This document shows positions 27,088 to 35,413 of a stretch of DNA of 64,000 nt, in pieces. The DNA comes from Methylovorus mays (GTDB lineage Bacteria > Pseudomonadota > Gammaproteobacteria > Burkholderiales > Methylophilaceae). The stretch is from contig NZ_JAJAVG010000008.1 in NCBI RefSeq assembly GCF_020531915.1, forward strand, positions 248,001-312,000, in the 5' to 3' direction. The notes below the pieces were generated by a model. That model made no database searches and was not told the origin of the DNA. It worked only from the letters and a program-made list of their open reading frames with translations. A program made the position numbers and the translations under genes. Position 1 is the stretch's first letter, and every line of letters begins with the position of its first letter.

Positions 27088-27909
27088 GTGGTCAAGCATA
27101 GTGTAGGTATCCCCAGCATGATGTTGGGAAAATGGGTAATGGCAGGCATGCTGCTGGCATGCAGCACAGGGGCTTGGGCAGAGGCTTCGGATAAACTGTG
27201 GCCTGTGGTCAAGGAGGCATTTTTTGCCAACCGCACCATCGAAGAAGTGCCCTTTATTCAACTCACCGGCCCACGTCGTGCAGAAAGTGGCGCGCAAGTA
27301 CCCGTCACCCTGACGGTGAATCAGTCACAAAGCCCGGCCGCCATCAAGAATGTCTATATCATCGTCGATGCCAACCCTATCCAGCTGGCGGCGACCTATC
27401 ACCTGACGGAGCTGCTGGGCAATCTGCAGCTTTCCACACGCATCCGCATGGAAACCGATTCTTTCGTACGGGCGATCGGCGAAACAGCGGATGGCAAGCT
27501 CTATATGTCCACCATCCAGATTCGCGCAGCTGGTGGTTGCGGTGGTTCGGTGGATGGCGATGAAGCGGCGATACGCGCAGCCTCCGGTAAGATCAAACTG
27601 AATGTGGAAACCCCGGTGAAGTTTGGTCAGGCAACTCCCGCCACCTTTATCATCAAACACCCCATGTACACAGGCCTGCAACGTGACCTGGTTTCGCAAG
27701 GCTTCCGGCCCGCGTTTTATATTCAGAAAGCGGCCTTCACGTATAACAGCCAGCCGGTCATGAGTGTGGATTTTGGCGTAGGTACCAGCGAAGATCCTTA
27801 TCTGCGATTTGACTTCACACCTGCTGCACCGGGCACACTCGAAGTGCATGCCGAAGATAATGAAGGCACCAAATTCTCGCAGCAGCTCGAGGTCAAGAAC
27901 GCGTCCTGA
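27088..27909 (+). CDS. Quinoprotein-associated SoxYZ-like carrier protein
   Basis: 273 residues from a GTG with AAGGAGA 7 bp upstream. Signal peptide ending GAWAEA. The N-terminal half is SoxY-like and ends in the swinging-arm motif GGCGG (149-153, Cys151); the C-terminal half is SoxZ-like (VKFGQATPATFIIKHPMYTG). In Sox systems the arm Cys carries sulfur intermediates. This fused form belongs, as I recall, to a family found with PQQ dehydrogenases. The partner zinc hydrolase is at 28783, with a cytochrome b561 gene between them on the other strand. Actual cargo unknown. Confidence 0.88.
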   Translation: MVKHSVGIPSMMLGKWVMAGMLLACSTGAWAEASDKLWPVVKEAFFANRTIEEVPFIQLTGPRRAESGAQVPVTLTVNQSQSPAAIKNVYIIVDANPIQLAATYHLTELLGNLQLSTRIRMETDSFVRAIGETADGKLYMSTIQIRAAGGCGGSVDGDEAAIRAASGKIKLNVETPVKFGQATPATFIIKHPMYTGLQRDLVSQGFRPAFYIQKAAFTYNSQPVMSVDFGVGTSEDPYLRFDFTPAAPGTLEVHAEDNEGTKFSQQLEVKNAS

Positions 27910-27950
27910 TCATCGCTAAATAAAGGTCAGGCAACGTCATCGTGCAAATA

Positions 27951-27977
27951 AAAAGGCGTCCTCAAGACGCCTTTTTT
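27951..27977. terminator. Bidirectional intrinsic terminator
   Basis: AAAAGGCGTC / GACGCCTTTT perfect 10-bp stem with a CTCAA loop and flanking A/T runs, between the convergent SoxYZ-like and cytochrome b561 genes. Confidence 0.93.
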
Positions 27978-27993
27978 ACTCCGGAATGTGCGT

Positions 27994-28521
27994 TTACAGC
28001 ATGCGCTTCAGGGTGTCATCCTTGTCCAGGAAGTGATGTTTGAGCGCCCCGGCCACATGCACGATGATAACGAGCAATAAAATGAGGCCTATCACTTCAT
28101 GCACTTCGGTAAATACATCACGTAGCGCTTTATCATCCAGGCCGGGGATTAAAGGCAGCCCGAACCATTTAACACCAAATTTGCTGAAGGCGCTCATGAT
28201 CAAGCCACTTACTGGCACGAGCACCATGAGCAGATAGAGGGAATGATGTCCGGCATGTGCCAGCTTCCGCTCCCAGACTTTGAGTGTGCTGACAAGGGCA
28301 GGAGGTTTGTGACCGATACGCCAGAACAGCCGGAACAGCACCAAGGCAAACAGGGTAATGCCTACGGATTTATGCAGGTTGAAGTAAAAGGCGCGGTCTG
28401 GGGTTTCTCGCGGCAGATCAGTCATGAACCAGCCGAGGGCAAACATGCCAAAAATGCTCAGGGCAATCAGCCAGTGGAGAATCTTGGCGGTAGTGGTATA
28501 ACGGGCAGCACTCATTTCCAT
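27994..28521 (-). CDS. Cytochrome b561
   Basis: 175 residues with four transmembrane helices (about 13-33, 48-68, 91-112, 142-165). Heme-ligand histidines are in AKILHWL, FNLHKSVG, HAGHHSLY and TEVHEVIG. A di-heme b-type quinol oxidase or quinone reductase of the inner membrane. A start at the second Met (28515) is equally possible. It is reversed between the SoxYZ-like carrier and its hydrolase partner, so it may move electrons for that system. Confidence 0.94.
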   Translation of the reverse strand: MEMSAARYTTTAKILHWLIALSIFGMFALGWFMTDLPRETPDRAFYFNLHKSVGITLFALVLFRLFWRIGHKPPALVSTLKVWERKLAHAGHHSLYLLMVLVPVSGLIMSAFSKFGVKWFGLPLIPGLDDKALRDVFTEVHEVIGLILLLVIIVHVAGALKHHFLDKDDTLKRML

Positions 28522-28782
28522 TCTTTCTTTTTTAGGTTGGGGTTAACGCGCAGCGCATTACTGCAACCTGACCTTGTAATTATGTATTGCGCGGATACTG
28601 CAGAAGCATAACAGCCGAGCTTCCATTATGTGTTAAACCCGGGATTATCGGGAAAAGTTCCCTAATCTCCCGGCACCAATTGACCGCTGACAGGCTTAGT
28701 GCCAAGATGCCTGCCTGCCATGCCTTGGCGACATCTTATGTCGCTGCACGACACCCGTCATCATAACGAGGAGACTTTCAGG

Positions 28783-29694
28783 ATGTGGCGATTGCTTCAA
28801 GGGTTGATTTTACTCGCGGTGGTGCCTTATGCACAGGCAACCGCGTTGACATTGACGGAAGTCAGTCCGGGGGTTTATGTGCATCAGGGTGTGCATGAGG
28901 ACTTATCGGAAGGCTATCATGGTGATATCTGCAATATCAGCGTCGTGATAGGCAAAAGCGGCGTGGCCGTCATTGATACCGGTGGCAACCTCAAGGTGGG
29001 GCAAGCCCTGCACGACGCCATACGCCAGCTGACTCCGTTGCCGATCCTGTACGTGATCAACACCCATGTGCATCCTGATCATGTATTCGGCAATGCTGCA
29101 TTTATCGCAGATCACCCGCAATTCATTGGCCACGCCAAACTGGCAGATGCCCTGGAACGCCGCCGCGACAGCTATATGCGCAGTAACGAGCAATGGCAAG
29201 GTCAGGATTTTGCCGGGAGCGAAATCGTCAAGCCGACATTGCCCGTCAGTGATGCACTGGAGATCGACCTCGGCGGTCGCCAATTGGCACTTAAGGCCTA
29301 TCCGCCCGCGCACACCAGCACCGATCTCACCGTCTATGACACGCTCAGCCAAACCTTGTGGACCGGTGATTTGCTGTTCATCGAACGCACCCCATCTCTC
29401 GATGGCGATATCAAAGGTTGGCTGAATGCCATCACGCAACTGAAGCAAGTCCCGGCCGCACGTGCGGTACCCGGCCATGGTCCGGTAAGCAGCCACTGGA
29501 AAAGTGCGCTCATCGATGAACAGCGCTATCTGCAAACACTGCTTGAGGATGTACGCGCCAGCATCAAAAAAGGCGAAGTGATGGAAAAAGCCATGGATAC
29601 CGCTGCCAGCAGTGAAAAAGGCAAATGGGCGCTATTTGATATCGTCAACCGACGCAATGTAAATATCCTATACCCTGCACTGGAGTGGGAATGA
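28783..29694 (+). CDS. Quinoprotein-associated zinc metallo-hydrolase (MBL fold, SoxH-like)
   Basis: 303 residues from ATG 28783, with GAGGAG 8 bp upstream. Signal peptide ending QATA, so periplasmic. Metallo-beta-lactamase fold: THVHPDH (the HxHxDH motif), a His in PPAHTSTDL, Asp in WTGDLLF and a final His in VPGHGPVS. This family, as I remember it, is defined by co-occurrence with SoxYZ-like carriers and PQQ dehydrogenases; the reaction is not known, though hydrolysis of a thioester or persulfide on the SoxYZ arm has been the model. It belongs with the gene at 27088. Confidence 0.88.
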   Translation: MWRLLQGLILLAVVPYAQATALTLTEVSPGVYVHQGVHEDLSEGYHGDICNISVVIGKSGVAVIDTGGNLKVGQALHDAIRQLTPLPILYVINTHVHPDHVFGNAAFIADHPQFIGHAKLADALERRRDSYMRSNEQWQGQDFAGSEIVKPTLPVSDALEIDLGGRQLALKAYPPAHTSTDLTVYDTLSQTLWTGDLLFIERTPSLDGDIKGWLNAITQLKQVPAARAVPGHGPVSSHWKSALIDEQRYLQTLLEDVRASIKKGEVMEKAMDTAASSEKGKWALFDIVNRRNVNILYPALEWE

Positions 29695-29838
29695 CCATTT
29701 CGTTGGAAGCACTTGCAAAGGCATCAGCGACTCGGCTGCAGAATTCAGTTTTCTGTGGCAGAATCAACGCCTTGCCACTGGCAACCCATAACAATAAACC
29801 ATAATAACGATGGCCTTCTGGCCCCTTCCTGACTACTT

Positions 29839-30627
29839 TTGAGCGTGTGCAATTTGGCAACTTACTCATCCAGCATATCGGCCCCTTCTCACCGGCTTCA
29901 GTGGGCGCTGATTATTTCCATCGCCGTCCATGCCATCCTGATCTGGCAATTGCCAAATCTCAAGTTTGATAGCCCACCCGAACCCCAGGTGTTGCAGATT
30001 GAACTCGCCCCACCCGTCAAAAAACAGCAGGAAACCCCGGTAGCAGCACCGGCGCCCGCGCCAGAGCCTCCGAAACCAGAGCCTGTCGTCAAACCTGAAG
30101 TAAAACCACAACCCAAACCACGCCCGGTGATCACACCCTCGCCCGAGGTCGCACCGCCCCCTGTAGAGCGCAAAGCCGACCCCAGCCCACCGGTGATGAC
30201 AACGAGCCCACAGCCCGACGCCCCGAAAGCGGAAACAGCACCGGCCCCTGCCCCCGCTGCCCCGGCGACGCCCGCCCCGGCGGCCCCAGCTGAAGCACCC
30301 AAAGCGGCTGCGATCAGCCAGCAAGATCTGGATGCGGCCAAAAATGCATTCGAAAACAATATTTTCAATGTAATGAGCAAATACAAGAAATACCCCAATA
30401 TCGCGCGCAGAAACAATATGCAGGGTACGCCCGTGCTTGAGCTTGAGCTGGATGCGCAGGGGCATATCATCAATGGCCGCATCAAGCAATCGGCGGGCTA
30501 TGAGATATTGGACAAGCAGGTACTGGAGATGTACCAGCAAGCTCTTTCCTCACTGCCTACGGCACCGGCTTCGCTGCAAGGTAAAATCAGCAAAATCAGC
30601 ATTCCCATCACGTTCCGCTTGGAATAG
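29839..30627 (+). CDS. TonB-like energy transducer
   Basis: 262 residues. One transmembrane anchor (ALIISIAVHAILIW, about 23-36), a long Pro/Glu/Lys/Ala-rich spacer (about 50-155) and a C-terminal TonB domain with YPNIARRNNMQGTPVLELEL. Couples proton motive force to outer-membrane receptors such as the one at 24748. An in-frame TGA at 29830 and no Met before the anchor mean the start must be TTG 29839, GTG 29845 or TTG 29854; no clear ribosome site. exbB and exbD are not nearby. A sensor kinase follows after 14 bp. Confidence 0.9.
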   Translation: MSVCNLATYSSSISAPSHRLQWALIISIAVHAILIWQLPNLKFDSPPEPQVLQIELAPPVKKQQETPVAAPAPAPEPPKPEPVVKPEVKPQPKPRPVITPSPEVAPPPVERKADPSPPVMTTSPQPDAPKAETAPAPAPAAPATPAPAAPAEAPKAAAISQQDLDAAKNAFENNIFNVMSKYKKYPNIARRNNMQGTPVLELELDAQGHIINGRIKQSAGYEILDKQVLEMYQQALSSLPTAPASLQGKISKISIPITFRLE

Positions 30628-30641
30628 GAATAACCCTCGCC

Positions 30642-32108
30642 ATGTCCAAGCCAAAGTCGTTAAAAGACCTGCTGCTCATCCACGAGCTGGCATTCATTAT
30701 GCTGGTTTGTCTGGCCGGGGCTGCAGGTGGGGTGGGCATACACTTGTGGGATAAATCTTCCCACGAATCACAACGTATCAACCTGCTGATCCAGGAAATC
30801 CAGCAAACCCGAGGCGACCTTTACCGCCAGATGAAGGAGCTGTTCGACGCCTACTTCCTGAAAGATCCGCAAGCCAAGGATGAGTACGACGCATACACGG
30901 TATCGGTGGGCGCACACTTTGTGAAGCTGAATCGCCTGGCGGTGGGAGACGAGGAACGTGCTGCCATCGATGAGTTGAGGAAAAGCTATGCGACGTTTAT
31001 TACAGAAACCAGCACCATTTTCAATCATCAGAATGAAGTATCGGATGAGCTGATTGAAAAAACACTCAACTCGAACCTGGAGTCCGGGATTTTTCAGCGC
31101 TACGAGATCGTGTCGGCACGCGCCGAACGCCTCTTGTCGCTAAAGCAAAAAGAATTGCAGCAAAGGCTGGATGAATCAAAACGTACATCCCTTACCCTGC
31201 TGACCATTCCCATCCTGCTCGCGACATTGCTGCTCCTGTTTTCACGCGTTTTTTTGAAACGCGCGATTGTCCTGCCCATCAATGCATTGCTGCACGCCAC
31301 TACAGAAATCAGTGCAGGCCGCCTTGAACATAAAGCCCCTCGCAAAGGCGCGGAAGAGTTGGCCACGCTGTCTGGCGCGATCAATGACATGGCGGACAAA
31401 CTGACACAAAGTCAGGACGCACTGATCCGCACAGAAAAACAGGCGACGCTGGGCTTGCTGGTGCCGATGCTGGCCCATAATATCCGCAACCCGCTAGCCA
31501 GTATTCGTGCCTCCGCCCAAGTCGCAGACAGCGCCGAACTGGATAAGGATACCCGGGAATCCCTGCGCGATATCATCAGCACCGTAGACAGGCTTGAACG
31601 CTGGACTGGCTCGCTGCTTTCCTATCTGCACCCCATGCAACCTCAGCCCACGCTAAGCAAACTCAGCCAGATCATCCATGGCTCCCTGTCACCTTTGCAG
31701 CAAAAAATTGCAGAAAAATCCATTGAACTGGAGCTGCCTGCATGGGAAAAACAGGACGACAGCATTTATACCGACGAGCACTTGCTTGAGCAGGCGCTCT
31801 ATAACTTGTTGCTGAATGCCATCGAAGCGGTCCCCAACCACTCCAAGCTGGAAATACATGCCGACCTCAGTCGCGAAACCGTCCGTCTGATGATTGCCGA
31901 CCGTGGCCCGGGCATGCCGTTCACCCCTGACCCCCATGCCATCAGCCCAGGCCCTTCGACCAAGCGCTTTGGCACCGGGCTGGGTATTCCCTTCGCTTTC
32001 AAGGTATGTGACTCCCTACTGGGGCGCATTACCTTCAGCCCACGCAAAGGTGGAGGCACCTTGATCGAAATTGAGTTGCCACGCTTCCATCAGCCTGCGG
32101 TTTCTTAA
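30642..32108 (+). CDS. Membrane sensor histidine kinase
   Basis: 488 residues. Two transmembrane helices (about 15-35 and 186-206) bracket a helical periplasmic sensor of about 150 residues; then HAMP (VLPINALLHATTEI), a HisKA helix with the phospho-acceptor in MLAHNIRNPLASI, and a HATPase with N-box LLNAIEA, G1 DRGPGM and G2 GTGLGIPF. No response regulator lies next to it, so it is an orphan in this window. It starts 14 bp after the TonB-like gene, so they are probably co-transcribed. Confidence 0.93.
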   Translation: MSKPKSLKDLLLIHELAFIMLVCLAGAAGGVGIHLWDKSSHESQRINLLIQEIQQTRGDLYRQMKELFDAYFLKDPQAKDEYDAYTVSVGAHFVKLNRLAVGDEERAAIDELRKSYATFITETSTIFNHQNEVSDELIEKTLNSNLESGIFQRYEIVSARAERLLSLKQKELQQRLDESKRTSLTLLTIPILLATLLLLFSRVFLKRAIVLPINALLHATTEISAGRLEHKAPRKGAEELATLSGAINDMADKLTQSQDALIRTEKQATLGLLVPMLAHNIRNPLASIRASAQVADSAELDKDTRESLRDIISTVDRLERWTGSLLSYLHPMQPQPTLSKLSQIIHGSLSPLQQKIAEKSIELELPAWEKQDDSIYTDEHLLEQALYNLLLNAIEAVPNHSKLEIHADLSRETVRLMIADRGPGMPFTPDPHAISPGPSTKRFGTGLGIPFAFKVCDSLLGRITFSPRKGGGTLIEIELPRFHQPAVS

Positions 32109-32203
32109 CGCCTGTAAAAAAACTTTTCGATTCCCCCATATCGGGCTTGCCTTATACCGCGTTTTTAACAACAATGGAGACGTGTATATGCCACCCCATA
32201 CTT

Positions 32204-32656
32204 ATGTTGAACCAACCCGTTCCTGATTTTGAATGTCCTTCGACCAGTGGGCAGTTCAAGCTTTCTGAGTTTCGCGGCAAAACCCTCATTATTTATTTTT
32301 ACCCCAAGGATGCAACGCCAGGCTGTACCACGCAAGGTATGCAATTCCGCGATCACTACCCGGAGTTTCAGGCTCTGAATGCCGTGATTGTGGGCATCTC
32401 GCGTGATAGCCTCAAATCACACGAGAAATTCAAAGCCAAGTTCGAGTTCCCCTTCGATCTTCTGGCCGATACGGAGGAATTGGCGTGTTCCCTGTTCAAT
32501 GTCATCAAGATGAAGAAGATGTACGGCAAGGAAGTACGCGGCATTGAGCGCAGTACCTTTGTCATCGACAGCTCGGGCAAGCTGGTGCACGAGTGGCGCG
32601 GCGTCAAAGTGGAAGGCCATGCGGCTGAAGTACTTGATTTCATTAAATCGCTTTAA
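32204..32656 (+). CDS. bcp: Bcp/PrxQ-type peroxiredoxin
   Basis: 150 residues from ATG 32204, which gives the family start MLNQPVPDF. Thiol peroxidase; peroxidatic Cys in TPGCTTQG. The position five residues later, which carries the resolving Cys in E. coli Bcp, is Met here (CTTQGM), so the enzyme may work as a 1-Cys type or use the Cys in ELACSLF. Conserved Arg lies in RSTFVID. A longer start at 32174 cannot be excluded. Confidence 0.92.
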   Translation: MLNQPVPDFECPSTSGQFKLSEFRGKTLIIYFYPKDATPGCTTQGMQFRDHYPEFQALNAVIVGISRDSLKSHEKFKAKFEFPFDLLADTEELACSLFNVIKMKKMYGKEVRGIERSTFVIDSSGKLVHEWRGVKVEGHAAEVLDFIKSL

Positions 32657-32691
32657 CGCACACTCAATCTCAACCTGGGGAATATAAGCTC

Positions 32692-34089
32692 ATGGCTAAA
32701 AAAAGTGTCACAAGTACCAAACTGTTTGTTCTCGATACGAACGTACTGATGCATGACCCTTCCAGCCTGTTTCGCTTTGAAGAGCATGACATTTACCTGC
32801 CCATGGTCACGCTGGAAGAGCTGGACAACAACAAAAAAGGCATGACCGAAGTTGCCCGTAACGCCCGCCAGGCCAGCCGTAATCTGGAAGAGATCGTGGG
32901 TACCAGCCTCAACAACCTGGATGATGGCTGCCCGCTGGCGATCAATGGCAACAAGCACCTGAGCGGCCGCCTGTTCATGCAGACGTCGGCGGTGAGTATC
33001 GACCTGCCCATGTTGGCCGGCAGCAAGGCCGATAACCAGATTCTTGGGGTCGCCCTTGACCTGCAGAAGAAGCAACCTGAACGCCAGGTGATCCTGGTCA
33101 GCAAAGACATCAACATCCGCATCAAGGCCCGCGCTATTGGCGTAGCGGCTGAAGACTACTTCAACGACAAAGTACTTGAAGACACGGATCTGCTCTACAC
33201 TGGCATGCGCGAACTGCCAGCCAACTTCTGGGAGAAGCACAGCAAGGAAATGGAATCATGGCAAGATGCCGGACGCATGTTTTACCGCATCACCGGACCG
33301 ATCTGCAAAAGCCTGCTGGTAAATGAGTTTGTCTATTACGAATACGAAAAACCTTTTCATGCCATTGTCCGTAGCCAACAAGGCAATACCGCGGTGCTGG
33401 AAGTGGTCAAGGACTACACCCAGCACAAAAACAGCATCTGGGGCATCACCGCCCGCAACCGCGAACAGAATTTCGCCCTTAACCTGCTGATGGATCCGGA
33501 TGTGGATTTCATCACGCTGCTGGGGCAGGCAGGTACCGGCAAAACACTGCTCACCCTGGCTTCTGCGTTAACGCAAACGCTGGACAAGAAAATCTACAGC
33601 GAAATCATCATGACCCGCGTAACCGTGCCGGTTGGTGAAGATATTGGCTTCCTGCCCGGAACAGAGGAAGAAAAGATGGCACCATGGATGGGCGCACTGG
33701 AGGATAATCTGGATGTGCTCAACAAATCCGACGAAGATGCTGGTGAATGGGGGCGCGCTGCCACTCAGGACCTGATACGTACCCGCATCAAGATCAAGTC
33801 ACTCAACTTTATGCGGGGGCGCACTTTCCTGCACAAATTCCTGATTATTGACGAAGCGCAAAACCTCACCCCTAAACAAATGAAAACGCTGATTACCCGT
33901 GCCGGCCCCGGGACCAAGGTGGTCTGTCTGGGCAATATTGCCCAGATTGATACGCCTTACCTGACGGAGGGCAGCTCTGGCCTGACCTATGTTGTCGACC
34001 GTTTTAAGGGTTGGCAGCATAATGGTCACGTTACGCTGGTTCGCGGCGAACGTTCACGCTTGGCAGACTTTGCTGCCGAGGCTCTTTAG
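32692..34089 (+). CDS. PIN-PhoH fusion (PhoH2-type) ATPase/RNase
   Basis: 465 residues. N-terminal PIN nuclease domain with LFVLDTNVLMHDP and the acidic EELD; central linker; C-terminal PhoH ATPase with Walker A GQAGTGKTLL near 281-290, TRVTVPVGEDIGFLPGT, Walker B LIIDEAQN and a final LVRGERS. PhoH2 proteins are reported as RNA helicase/RNases. It stands 35 bp after bcp on the same strand. Confidence 0.95.
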   Translation: MAKKSVTSTKLFVLDTNVLMHDPSSLFRFEEHDIYLPMVTLEELDNNKKGMTEVARNARQASRNLEEIVGTSLNNLDDGCPLAINGNKHLSGRLFMQTSAVSIDLPMLAGSKADNQILGVALDLQKKQPERQVILVSKDINIRIKARAIGVAAEDYFNDKVLEDTDLLYTGMRELPANFWEKHSKEMESWQDAGRMFYRITGPICKSLLVNEFVYYEYEKPFHAIVRSQQGNTAVLEVVKDYTQHKNSIWGITARNREQNFALNLLMDPDVDFITLLGQAGTGKTLLTLASALTQTLDKKIYSEIIMTRVTVPVGEDIGFLPGTEEEKMAPWMGALEDNLDVLNKSDEDAGEWGRAATQDLIRTRIKIKSLNFMRGRTFLHKFLIIDEAQNLTPKQMKTLITRAGPGTKVVCLGNIAQIDTPYLTEGSSGLTYVVDRFKGWQHNGHVTLVRGERSRLADFAAEAL

Positions 34090-34149
34090 CCAGCTCTAAG
34101 CTGAAATGGAATTAGAATCGCCCGTGCTCCGGCCGGGCGACACCCTGCG

Positions 34150-35313
34150 ATGAATCTAGGTTTTTACATCATACTGCTGGCGCAGTTCTTATCTGCATTG
34201 GCGGACAATGCTTTGTTGTTTGCCGCCATTGCCCTGTTGCAGCAAATGCAGTCTCCCGAATGGCATACGCCACTGCTGCAAGAGTTCTTTGTGATCTCCT
34301 ACATCGTGCTCGCCCCCTTTGTCGGCTCTATCGCCGATGCATTTCCCAAAGGGCGGGTCATGTTCATTTCCAATGGCATCAAGTTCGTGGGAACGATCGC
34401 CATGATTTTTGGCCTGCCACCGCTTTATGCTTATGGCATTGTCGGTATAGGTGCAGCCGCCTACTCGCCTGCCAAATACGGCATTCTCACCGAATATCTG
34501 CCTCCGCACATGCTCGTCAAGGCCAATGGCTGGATGGAGGGCTCTACCGTACTTGCCATCATTCTGGGCGCCATCATCGGCGGCAAGCTGGCCAGTATCG
34601 ATGTGCAAATGACGATGTGGATCATTACCGGCCTGTATCTCGCCGCCGCCACCTTCAATATGTACATCCCCCGGCTACCGATTGATCACAAGCTACCCAA
34701 GCGTAACCCGCTTTATATCTTCAAAGATTTCTGGCACTCCTTCAAGGTCTTGTGGAAAGATCCCATGGGGCAGGTTTCGCTGGCCGTTACTACGCTCTTC
34801 TGGGGCGCGGGTGCAACCTTGCGTTTGGTCGTGCTGGCATGGGCAGCCGTTGCGCTGGATTTTGGCCTGGAGCACGCCACGCAGCTCACCGCCATGGTGG
34901 CGGTTGGCATTGCCGTAGGTTCGGTATTCGCAGCCAAATACATCAAACTCGAAGACTCCATTAAAGTGCTGCCCGCGGGCATCCTGATGGGGCTGCTCGT
35001 AATGGCGATGGTATTGATCAACGACTGGCGCGTAGCCAGTGCACTGCTGTTCCTGATCGGTGCATTAAGCGGATTTTTCGTGGTACCGCTCAATGCACTG
35101 TTGCAACACCGCGGGCATATTCTCATCGGGGCAGGGCACTCCATTGCTGTGCAAAACTTCAATGAGAATCTTGGCATCCTGGTCCTGATAGGGGTTTATG
35201 CCCTGATGGTCAAAGCCGAGCTGCCTATCCACCTGACAGTGATTGCATTCGGCTTGTTTGTGAGCCTCAGCATGAGCGGCATTTACCGGCTTTACAAGCA
35301 GAAAACGTTTTAA
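34150..35313 (+). CDS. lplT: Lysophospholipid transporter LplT (MFS)
   Basis: 387 residues with about eleven to twelve transmembrane helices. LplT hallmarks: ADNALLFAAIALL near 20, SPAKYGILTEYLPP and a VEGSTVLAIILG-like WMEGSTVLAIILGAIIGG. Flips lysophospholipids across the inner membrane for re-acylation. The partner acyltransferase Aas is not adjacent. A terminator follows. Confidence 0.93.
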   Translation: MNLGFYIILLAQFLSALADNALLFAAIALLQQMQSPEWHTPLLQEFFVISYIVLAPFVGSIADAFPKGRVMFISNGIKFVGTIAMIFGLPPLYAYGIVGIGAAAYSPAKYGILTEYLPPHMLVKANGWMEGSTVLAIILGAIIGGKLASIDVQMTMWIITGLYLAAATFNMYIPRLPIDHKLPKRNPLYIFKDFWHSFKVLWKDPMGQVSLAVTTLFWGAGATLRLVVLAWAAVALDFGLEHATQLTAMVAVGIAVGSVFAAKYIKLEDSIKVLPAGILMGLLVMAMVLINDWRVASALLFLIGALSGFFVVPLNALLQHRGHILIGAGHSIAVQNFNENLGILVLIGVYALMVKAELPIHLTVIAFGLFVSLSMSGIYRLYKQKTF

Positions 35314-35367
35314 GATTTCGGTGCTGAAAGCTTAAACCTTGCGAAAGTCTAAACGCTGCGTCCAAAT

Positions 35368-35396
35368 AAAAAGCCTCAGAATCCTGAGGCTTTTTT
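35368..35396. terminator. Bidirectional intrinsic terminator
   Basis: AAGCCTCAG / CTGAGGCTT perfect 9-bp stem, AATC loop, A-run before and T6 after. Lies between convergent lplT and ndh and thus closes the xox cluster. Confidence 0.94.
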
Positions 35397-35413
35397 ATTA
35401 CCACATCCAGGCA

